Shown here piece after piece: positions 30,474-36,021 of a DNA stretch of 36,021 bases. A program made the position numbers and the translations under genes. Source of the DNA: Byssovorax sp. (GTDB lineage: Bacteria; Myxococcota_A; Polyangia; Polyangiales; Polyangiaceae). The stretch lies in contig JANYGI010000112.1 in assembly GCA_025362495.1 (NCBI GenBank), positions 1 through 36,021 of the forward strand, written 5' to 3'. Numbering within the stretch: position 1 is the first letter of the stretch; every line of letters begins with the position of its first letter. The notes under the pieces were generated by a model, which made no database searches, was not told the origin of the DNA, and was given only the letters and a program-made list of their open reading frames with translations.

Positions 30474-32761
30474 CTCGCCGGAGCTTCGCGGGACATGGAC
30501 AGAGACGCGCTCCTCGCCCGGGGCGGCGGAGGGAGACTGAGGAAGGTCGGGGTCGCGATTGGCCCGCTCGAGCTCGGGGTCGGGATCTGGAAGCGCCAGA
30601 CCGTCCCCTGGCCGCGGACGCTGGTGATCGCCACCGAGCCTCCGAGATCGACGCACGCGGCGCGCACCGCCCCGAGGCCGACGCCGCGCCCCGAATACTC
30701 GCTGACGCCGTCCTTGGTCGACACGCCGTCGTGGAACAGCGCGGCCTCGAGCTGCGCCTGGCTGTCGCTCGGCAGCCCCGCTCGGCGAGCGCGCGCCGCG
30801 ACGGCATCCCAGTCGATGCCGCCGCCGTCGTCGCTCACCTCGACCACCACGGTCCGGCCTTCGCGAAGCGTGCGCAGTCCGAGGTTTCCGGCCGCGGTCT
30901 TGCCGGCGCGCAATCGCTCCGCCGGCGGCTCCACGCCGTGGTCCATCGCGTTGCGCACCAGGTGCACCAGCGTCGACCAGAAGGGGGCCCAGCGCGCGGC
31001 CTCGAAGCGGACGCCGTTCGACTCGACGCGCACGGTGGGCGCCGGCTTGTCGAGGCGCGGCGCCAGGCTGCGCGCGTGCTCGCCGAGCCGCTCGAGCCGG
31101 CGATCGGTGGGCTCGAGATCGAGCGACGCCAGGAGCGAGAGGAGCTCGACCCGCGGCCGCCCCGCGATGATCAGATCGCGGAGGCGCGCGCGATCGGCGG
31201 CGCACAGCCCCGAGGTGCTCGCCGGCGCCTCGCTCGCCATCGACTCGACGGTCGTCGCGATCCAGCTCCACAGCGCCGCGAGCCGGGTCCGCTCGGCCTC
31301 GGTCGGCGCGTCGCCGGTCTCGGCGAGGCGGCTTTCCATCGCGTGACAGAGCCGGGTGAGGCGGGGGAACCCGAACATCCCGCTCGTGCCTTTGACGGTG
31401 TGGATCTGCCGAGACATCAGCGTCGGATCGTCGCTGACGCCGCCCGCGACGATCTGTCGGATCAAGGGCTCGGTGTCGGCGATGAACGCGGCGAGCCCCT
31501 CGCCGTCCTGCCGGGTGCGCTCGAAGATGTTGAGGGTGTCGCGGGCCTCGGCCTCGACGCGGGCGCGCTCCACCTCGCTGGTCGTGTCGCACACGACCAG
31601 CATCACCTTCACGAGCGCGCCGTCGGCGAGGATCGGCGTGTACCCGAGGGCGTAGCTCCGCGCGCCGTGGTGGAGCTCGCGCGGCATCTGATCGATCGTC
31701 AGCTCCAGCGGGAGCGCGCCGTCGATGATCATCTCGAAGCCGATCTCGAAGCTCATCGCCGCCTGTGGATCGATGGGCGCGAGGTACTCCCAGAAGGTCG
31801 TCTCGTCCGCGGCGGGGCCGAACCACGTCGTCAGCGTCGCCGAGCGCTCGCGCGACATGCGGCCCTGGAGATCGATCGTCACGAACCCCTCGCCGACGTT
31901 GTCGAGCACGCCGCGCAGATCGTCGTTGCGGTGGCGCAGCTCCTCGGTGCGCGCCGCGACGAGCCTGGCCAGGCGATCCTGCTCCTCGGCCGCGGTCGCG
32001 GAGATCTGCGCGAGGAGCCGCTCGATCTCGGCCATCATGTCGTTGAACGATCGGGCGAGCTGGCCGACCTCGTCGGCGGAGGCGTCGACGAGGCGCGGCT
32101 GCGAGAGATCGCCCGCCGCCACCGCCGCCGCGACGCGAGCGACGGCGCGTACGCGGCCGCCGATCGATCGCGCCACGAGCCACGCCGCGATCAGCCCGAA
32201 GGCCAGCGCCGGCAGCGCCGCGAGCAGGGCCGCGCGCCGCACGCGCCGACGATCGAGGTCGAGCGACGCCGTCGAGAGCTCGAGCACCAGCGTCCCGCGC
32301 GGACCCTCGCGCGAGACCACCGCGACGGTGGCGCGGATCATCGTCTCGAGGCGCTCGATCCGCGGCGCTCCGCCGGGCGCGAGCTTCATCGCGGCGCCCA
32401 TCGTCGGCTCGCCGAGCACGTGGAGCGGACGCCCGGCGGCCGTGTAGAGCCCCATGGCGACGACGTCCTTGTCGGTGGCGATCGCCTCGAACACTTCGCG
32501 CACCGTCTGCTGGTCGTCGAACGCGATCGCCGACTCGACCTCCGGCGCGATCACGCGCGCGTAGGTGTCGGCCTTGTGCTCGAGATCGAGGCGCGCCGCG
32601 GCGACGTGCTGCGCCGGGAAATACGTCGCCAGGAAGGTCACGAGCGCGAGCATCAGGGCGCAGATAACCCCGAACATCTTCAGCTGGATCGACCGGAGCG
32701 CGAGCCGGCCGGCGCGCGCCGGGACGATGCCTTGCCTCGCGGCAGGTTGGGAGAACGACAC
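30470..32761 (-). CDS. CheA-like membrane histidine kinase (TM-HAMP-PAS-HPt-HATPase)
   Basis: A 763-aa sensor kinase. Two membrane segments (about 30-48 and 177-200) flank a periplasmic sensor domain of about 125 residues. Then come a HAMP linker (about 200-255, DEVGQLARSFNDMM), a coiled stretch, a PAS-like domain (about 283-400, GVLDNVGEGFVTIDLQG), an HPt domain with the phosphorylatable His454 in IHTVKGTSGMFG, and a CheA-type ATPase: N-box HLVRNAMDHG, G1 VSDDGGGID, F-box ALFHDGVSTKD, G2 YSGRGVGLGAV. The C-terminal CheW-like domain of chemotaxis CheA is absent, so it does not join receptor arrays in the usual way. The start is the GTG at 32761 (weak ribosome site). No response regulator lies in the window. 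The last 4 nt overlap the peroxidase gene, pointing to redox or peroxide sensing (inference). Confidence 0.92.
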   Translation of the reverse strand: MSFSQPAARQGIVPARAGRLALRSIQLKMFGVICALMLALVTFLATYFPAQHVAAARLDLEHKADTYARVIAPEVESAIAFDDQQTVREVFEAIATDKDVVAMGLYTAAGRPLHVLGEPTMGAAMKLAPGGAPRIERLETMIRATVAVVSREGPRGTLVLELSTASLDLDRRRVRRAALLAALPALAFGLIAAWLVARSIGGRVRAVARVAAAVAAGDLSQPRLVDASADEVGQLARSFNDMMAEIERLLAQISATAAEEQDRLARLVAARTEELRHRNDDLRGVLDNVGEGFVTIDLQGRMSRERSATLTTWFGPAADETTFWEYLAPIDPQAAMSFEIGFEMIIDGALPLELTIDQMPRELHHGARSYALGYTPILADGALVKVMLVVCDTTSEVERARVEAEARDTLNIFERTRQDGEGLAAFIADTEPLIRQIVAGGVSDDPTLMSRQIHTVKGTSGMFGFPRLTRLCHAMESRLAETGDAPTEAERTRLAALWSWIATTVESMASEAPASTSGLCAADRARLRDLIIAGRPRVELLSLLASLDLEPTDRRLERLGEHARSLAPRLDKPAPTVRVESNGVRFEAARWAPFWSTLVHLVRNAMDHGVEPPAERLRAGKTAAGNLGLRTLREGRTVVVEVSDDGGGIDWDAVAARARRAGLPSDSQAQLEAALFHDGVSTKDGVSEYSGRGVGLGAVRAACVDLGGSVAITSVRGQGTVWRFQIPTPSSSGPIATPTFLSLPPPPRARSASLSMSREAPAR

Positions 32762-32841
32762 GGGATCGACGTACCTCGGGGCCTGAAACGGCCGCCCCGC
32801 GCGATACTTGAGCGCCGCCCCGCGCCGCGCGTGCCCGTCGA

Positions 32842-33330
32842 TCAGCCCTCGCCGAGCAGGCTCCGGATCATCGCTCGCCCGTCGACGCGCTCGCGCTCGG
32901 GGCCCTCACCGACGCGCGAGAAGCCGAGATCAGCCTCGAGCCGGTACGACCCTTCGAAGGGGTGCGGCGGCGCGCCGCGCCAGTCGTCGGGCGAGAGCAT
33001 CGAGAAGTAGAGCTCACCGTCGTCGCGCCGGTAGAGGTGATACGTCTTGCCGGGCGTCTTCCTGAAATTGCACGTTGCGCGGTGCAGCTCCGAGGCCGCG
33101 CGAGCCTCTTCGAGGAGGCGGCGCGCCTGCTCCTGGAGGGCGCGCATCTGCTCGCGGATCACGTCGAGCTTTCCGCCGACGACGACGCCGATCGTCTCGT
33201 CGGCGCGCTCGATCTCGCGGGCCAGATCGACGAGCTCGATCTTCGCGCCGAGACGGCTCGTCGGGTAGGTCATCGCGCGGTTCGACGAGCGCTCGTCCGC
33301 GGGTTCGCCGGTGTCATGATCGCGGGCCAT
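32842..33330 (-). CDS. DUF2452 family protein
   Basis: A 162-aa soluble protein. The ATG at 33330 opens a charged, disordered N-terminus; a central amphipathic helix (VIREQMRALQEQARRLLEEA) could form a coiled coil. The C-terminal half has the marks I associate with DUF2452: CNFRKTPGKTYHLYRRDDG, ELYFSMLSPDDW, then HPFEGSYRLEADLGFSRV. The family occurs in bacteria and some animals and has no known function. The gene lies 80 nt before the CheA-like kinase in the same direction and may be the first gene of that operon. It is divergent from the Cys-rich IPT lipoprotein gene. Confidence 0.88.
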   Translation of the reverse strand: MARDHDTGEPADERSSNRAMTYPTSRLGAKIELVDLAREIERADETIGVVVGGKLDVIREQMRALQEQARRLLEEARAASELHRATCNFRKTPGKTYHLYRRDDGELYFSMLSPDDWRGAPPHPFEGSYRLEADLGFSRVGEGPERERVDGRAMIRSLLGEG

Positions 33331-33409
33331 TGGAGGGCCGGAGCCTAGCAGAGGCCCGGTGTCACGGCAGCGCGCGGAGCCCGTACGTTTTGCGTGCGCG
33401 GGCCTCGCC

Positions 33410-33425
33410 GCGTGAAAATTCACGC
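33410..33425. promoter_or_regulatory. 7-2-7 inverted repeat, candidate operator
   Basis: GCGTGAA (33410-33416), AA, TTCACGC (33419-33425) form a perfect inverted repeat with a 2-nt centre in the 162-bp divergent region between the DUF2452 gene and the IPT lipoprotein gene. The AT-rich centre stands out in this GC-rich DNA. The form suits a dimeric repressor or activator site controlling one or both genes. Confidence 0.35.
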
Positions 33426-33492
33426 CCCGGCGCGGGGGCGCGTGCGACCATCCTCGACCCTTGTCGCGGGACAGCGACGCCGAGGAGGCATG

Positions 33493-34881
33493 ATGCGCCA
33501 GTCGATTTCCGCCGGCCGCGAAGCGATCTTCATCCGCGCCTCGTCGCTTCGATCTCTCGCGGCGCTCGCCGTGGCCGCGTCGACGCTGGCGGCGTGCTCG
33601 GGCGGCGCGCCGACGTCGGCGGGATCGGGATCGGGATCGGGACCGAGCGGCGCGGGCGGGGCGCTCCCCGGCGCGACGGCGACGGCGGGCGCGTCCACTT
33701 CGGGCTCGGCCGCCACGGCGTCGAGCGGCTCGGTCGGCAGCGGCGGCACCGGCGGCTCGATCGGCGTGCCGGATCCCGGCCCTTCCACGTTCGCGATCGC
33801 CGACATCGATCACAACCGCGACCGCGTGCTCGACACCTACGCCCACCACCGCGGCGCGCCGGATCGCTGCAGCTTCTGGTCGGCGATGACCATCGTCGAG
33901 AAGGGCATCTTCCTGACCCACACCGACATGCTCGGTCACCGCTCGTGCCTCGAGAACGCCAGCGTCCCGCCGGCGCAGCTCGGCAATGGCGCGTGCACCG
34001 CGGGCTCGTGCAACTGCTCCGGCAGCGCGCCGTGCAGCTGCGCTGTCGGCTCGGCGATGGCGCTCGATCACGTGTTCGCGATCTGGGCCATCAACGGCTC
34101 GGACACCTCGTGCTGCGGCGGCGTCAACTGCTGCAACGGCGGCGGCGAGTGGCACCGCACCTTCTTCTCGGCCGACGATCGCCTGATTGCCTATTTCCGG
34201 GACATCAACGCTGGCCTGCCCGAGTGGGCCGAGAGCAACGATTTCGGCGGCCCGCACGCCCCGTTCACGCAGAGCGACGAGACGATCCCCGGCTCGCCGC
34301 GCGGCCAGACGCACTTCTGGGGCAAGGACGCCGACGCCAGCATCCTCCAGCGCAACGGCGTCGTCGGCGTGTCGGATCCGCACGTCGTGGAGATCGACAA
34401 CGACTACAACTTCATCCACGACTCCAGCCCCGAGGGCTATTACAGCTCGACCTACGGACGCGCCGAGTACAAGCGCAACTGGAGCTGGACGGACGCCGCC
34501 CACAACCGCGGTGACGGACTGCCCACCTCGTTCGCCGGCAACGGCGCGCCGGCCGGGATCTCGGAGCTCGTCAACGACGCCACCTGGTCGCCTCACTGCA
34601 TCGCGGCGACGGTCACCGGCGTCACTGGCAAGAGCGGTATTCACCCCGGCGGGGTGATCACCATCGCTGGATCGGGCTTCCTGGCTGCGGGAAACCGCGT
34701 CCACGTGCGTACCCGGTCGATGGCCGTCGCGCTCGACAGCACCTCGCCGCTCCTGCTCTCCGAGGCGGACTCGCACCTCGACGTGCAGCTCCCGCTCGAC
34801 ATCGGCGCGGGGGAGGCCTTCGTCTACGTGGAGATCCAGGGCGCTATTACTGACGTGCTCCCGATCCAGATTGCCCCTTGA
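33493..34881 (+). CDS. Cys-rich surface lipoprotein with C-terminal IPT/TIG domain
   Basis: A 462-aa predicted lipoprotein. GAGGAGG at 33482-33488 stands 4 nt before the ATG at 33493, favouring it over the ATG at 33490. The signal ends in the lipobox L-A-A-C (Cys35), followed by a Ser/Gly/Ala/Thr tether of about 60 residues, partly encoded by GGGATC hexamer repeats. The middle domain (about residues 100-370) is unfamiliar: twelve Cys, including CNC, CSC and two CC pairs (TSCCGGVNCCNGG), several His and Trp, and motifs such as GEWHRTFFSADDR and GQTHFWGKDAD. It could be a disulfide-rich or metal-binding enzyme. The C-terminal 85 residues (VTGVTGKSGIHPGGVITIAG, GSGFL, QLPLDIGAGEAFVYV) form an IPT/TIG immunoglobulin-like domain, common in surface proteins. 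A terminator hairpin overlaps its stop. Confidence 0.83.
   Translation: MRQSISAGREAIFIRASSLRSLAALAVAASTLAACSGGAPTSAGSGSGSGPSGAGGALPGATATAGASTSGSAATASSGSVGSGGTGGSIGVPDPGPSTFAIADIDHNRDRVLDTYAHHRGAPDRCSFWSAMTIVEKGIFLTHTDMLGHRSCLENASVPPAQLGNGACTAGSCNCSGSAPCSCAVGSAMALDHVFAIWAINGSDTSCCGGVNCCNGGGEWHRTFFSADDRLIAYFRDINAGLPEWAESNDFGGPHAPFTQSDETIPGSPRGQTHFWGKDADASILQRNGVVGVSDPHVVEIDNDYNFIHDSSPEGYYSSTYGRAEYKRNWSWTDAAHNRGDGLPTSFAGNGAPAGISELVNDATWSPHCIAATVTGVTGKSGIHPGGVITIAGSGFLAAGNRVHVRTRSMAVALDSTSPLLLSEADSHLDVQLPLDIGAGEAFVYVEIQGAITDVLPIQIAP
33621..33644 (+). repeat. Hexamer tandem repeat in lipoprotein tether
   Basis: Three GGGATC units and one GGGACC lie end to end inside the IPT lipoprotein gene and encode a Gly-Ser run in the tether next to the lipid anchor. 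Hexamers keep the frame, so the length could drift by slippage. Confidence 0.7.
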
Positions 34882-34927
34882 GCCGGTCGGGGTTGCCCCT
34901 GCAACCCCCGACCATGGCTTCGCTCAA
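34878..34927. terminator. Bidirectional hairpin terminator spanning both convergent stop codons
   Basis: The inner stem pairs GGTCGGGGTTGC (34885-34896) with GCAACCCCCGACC (34901-34913), one bulged C, loop CCCT. An outer stem pairs TTGAGC (34878-34883) with GCTCAA (34922-34927). The outer arms contain the stop codons of the lipoprotein gene (34879-34881) and of the convergent gene (34924-34926). Confidence 0.7.
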
Positions 34928-35724
34928 GGCACCCCGGCGCCACCCACAGGCGCTGCCGGCGCGTCTGCCGGCGCCGCCGCTCCGCCCTCATACCGCTTGC
35001 TCGCCCGGTCCGACGCCTTCGTCACCGGGCCACGGATGAGCTCGATCGACTCTGCCGGCGCGTCCGACAGCTCCAGGTTCGACAGGACCTGCGACACCAG
35101 GCGGATCCAGCGGGCCCGGAGCGCGTTCATTTTGGCCTTGCCAAGGGGCTCTGTCGCCTCCTTCGCCTCTTGCACCTCGCGCGCGCGCTCCAGCTCTCCG
35201 AGCTTTGCGCCCGCGGCGATCCAGCGCTTCGTCGTGTCGAGCAACGTGCCCTTACCCTGCACCGGGATCGACTTGAGAAAGGCCCGCACGTCGGGCTGCT
35301 CCTCCAGCAGCTTCGCCACGCGCTCGGTGTTCCCCGACTCGGCGAGCAGCGAAGCGTTGATGATGCTCATCCCCGTGGGAAAGAGCCTGGCCTGCACCTC
35401 TTCAGCCTGCTTGGCGCGGGCGAGATCCGGTGTCTCCGCGGCGAGGCTGTTGTTCTTGTCGGCCTCGATGGCGCTCCACACGGAGCGCGCCAGGGGATCG
35501 TGAACCGCGTCGGCCGCGATCCCCGCGTCGATGATCTTCTGGAGCGCCGGCGACACGACCGCTCCGGCTGGCTGCGCGGAGAGGAGATCGCCATGGATCT
35601 CGACGACCTTCGCGTGGAAAGCCGCCACCTCCGGGATGGAGAGAAACAGCGCCTTCCTCGCGGGGTCGTTCGCCCATGGCGCGATGATTCCCACCATTTC
35701 GTGAATGTTCATGTGCTTGAGCAC
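34924..35724 (-). CDS. Helical protein of unknown function
   Basis: A 266-aa protein that I do not recognise. The GTG at 35724 has AGAGG about 6 nt upstream, which supports it over the internal ATG at 35712. The chain is almost entirely helical by appearance (Ala/Leu/Glu/Lys-rich, e.g. ARAKQAEEVQARLF, ERVAKLLEEQPDVRAFL), lacks Cys apart from none seen, and ends in an Ala/Pro tail. No signal peptide or membrane segment is present, so it should be cytoplasmic. It converges on the IPT lipoprotein gene with a shared hairpin. The next gene on the same strand ends about 110 nt upstream, so it may belong to a longer leftward operon outside the window. Confidence 0.75.
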   Translation of the reverse strand: MLKHMNIHEMVGIIAPWANDPARKALFLSIPEVAAFHAKVVEIHGDLLSAQPAGAVVSPALQKIIDAGIAADAVHDPLARSVWSAIEADKNNSLAAETPDLARAKQAEEVQARLFPTGMSIINASLLAESGNTERVAKLLEEQPDVRAFLKSIPVQGKGTLLDTTKRWIAAGAKLGELERAREVQEAKEATEPLGKAKMNALRARWIRLVSQVLSNLELSDAPAESIELIRGPVTKASDRASKRYEGGAAAPADAPAAPVGGAGVP

Positions 35725-35833
35725 GCGTTACCTCTTCTCGTGTGGGTCGTTTGGCCCATCGTTGGTGATCCCCCGAGCGAAGAGGGAGAAGAGCGGCTCC
35801 GATCGTTCCTGTCAAGCGTCGCTTGCTCCCGAT

Positions 35834-36021
35834 TCAGAGAATTTCTTGGCGCAGGTGGAGCGTGAACGCTGGCACGCGCCCCTCGATTTCCATCTCGAAA
35901 GGGCCGGAGGGGAGCGCTATGCGCTGCTCGCGCGGGTCGGCACGCCCCAGCGGAGGTCCTTCTCGGTCTCGCCATACGCCGCGAGGACGCCGATGCCGGC
36001 GAGGCTGTCGAGGAGATCGGC
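35834..36021 (-). pseudogene. 3' end of a leftward gene with an apparent frameshift
   Basis: From the window edge one minus-strand frame encodes LLDSLAGIGVLAAYGETEKD, then WGVPT, with nearly every third base G or C, until a TAG at 35917-35919. From about 35930 leftwards a different frame takes over the strong codon bias and encodes REQRIALPSGPFEMEIEG, VPAFTLHLRQEIL, ending at TGA 35834-35836. Removing one CG from the CGCGCG at 35929-35934 would join them as ...GVPT-REQRIALP. A 2-nt insertion in a dinucleotide run (mutation or sequencing error) is the simplest explanation. The family cannot be told from this fragment. Confidence 0.5.

Noticed and set aside
1-36021. CRISPR array, insertion sequence, integron, tRNA or rRNA
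   Set aside because: I read both strands for regular direct repeats with spacers, transposase motifs with inverted ends, and conserved RNA gene sequences, and found none.

Overview
The window is very GC-rich DNA (by eye well above 65% GC, with almost every third codon position G or C). Its gene content points to a myxobacterium (Myxococcota, probably the Polyangia/Sorangium side; inference, no marker gene is present). The clues are two large Ser/Thr kinases fused to other modules, many lipoproteins whose lipobox cysteine is followed by a Ser/Thr/Gly/Ala-rich tether, an outer-membrane Omp85 protein plus a TamB-like protein, and tightly packed convergent and divergent genes. I see no tRNA, rRNA, CRISPR array, transposase or phage module.

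Layout. 1-954: end of a lysozyme/transglycosylase-like protein with a bulb-lectin tail. 1049-3749: a zinc-ribbon protein of unknown role converging on an HSL-type esterase. 4034-7116: a membrane Ser/Thr kinase fused to an FGE/sulfatase-modifying-factor domain, then a DUF5996 protein. 7131-8923: a LysR regulator divergent from phosphonoacetaldehyde hydrolase (phnX). 8934-10633: a lipoprotein alpha/beta hydrolase and a 103-aa unknown. 10640-14799: a 1244-aa Ser/Thr kinase with a TPR-rich C-terminal half, and a small membrane protein. 14863-18168: a 1101-aa Omp85 (BamA/TamA-type) protein. 18169-22868: a roughly 5-kb mixed segment holding a cytoplasmic PhnD-like binding protein, a glutathione S-transferase, a Cys-rich lipoprotein and a two-gene lipoprotein/di-heme peroxidase unit. 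22868-33330: a long leftward co-directional run (DUF2452 protein, CheA-like membrane kinase, di-heme peroxidase, c-type cytochrome, endonuclease/phosphatase lipoprotein, TamB-like protein, chimeric remnant). 33493-34881: a Cys-rich IPT/TIG lipoprotein. 34924-36021: an unknown helical protein and the frameshifted end of another leftward gene.

How the genes may work together. The most suggestive unit is at 28.9-32.8 kb. There a membrane CheA-type histidine kinase overlaps a di-heme cytochrome c peroxidase lipoprotein by an ATGA, and a small c-type cytochrome follows 7 nt later. This looks like an envelope redox sensing or peroxide-handling operon of a kind I do not recognise as described. A second, unrelated di-heme peroxidase, paired with an unknown lipoprotein in the manner of MbnH/MbnP metal-handling pairs, lies only 7 kb away. 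The Omp85 and TamB-like genes are split by the 5-kb mixed segment. Both edges of that segment carry what look like chimeric gene remnants (NYN head + TrkA-C tail; unknown head + histone-deacetylase tail), as if deletions and insertions had rearranged an older neighbourhood.

Limits. All family assignments come from motif recognition by eye; no database search, HMM or structure prediction was run. Several start codons are uncertain in this GC-rich context and are flagged.
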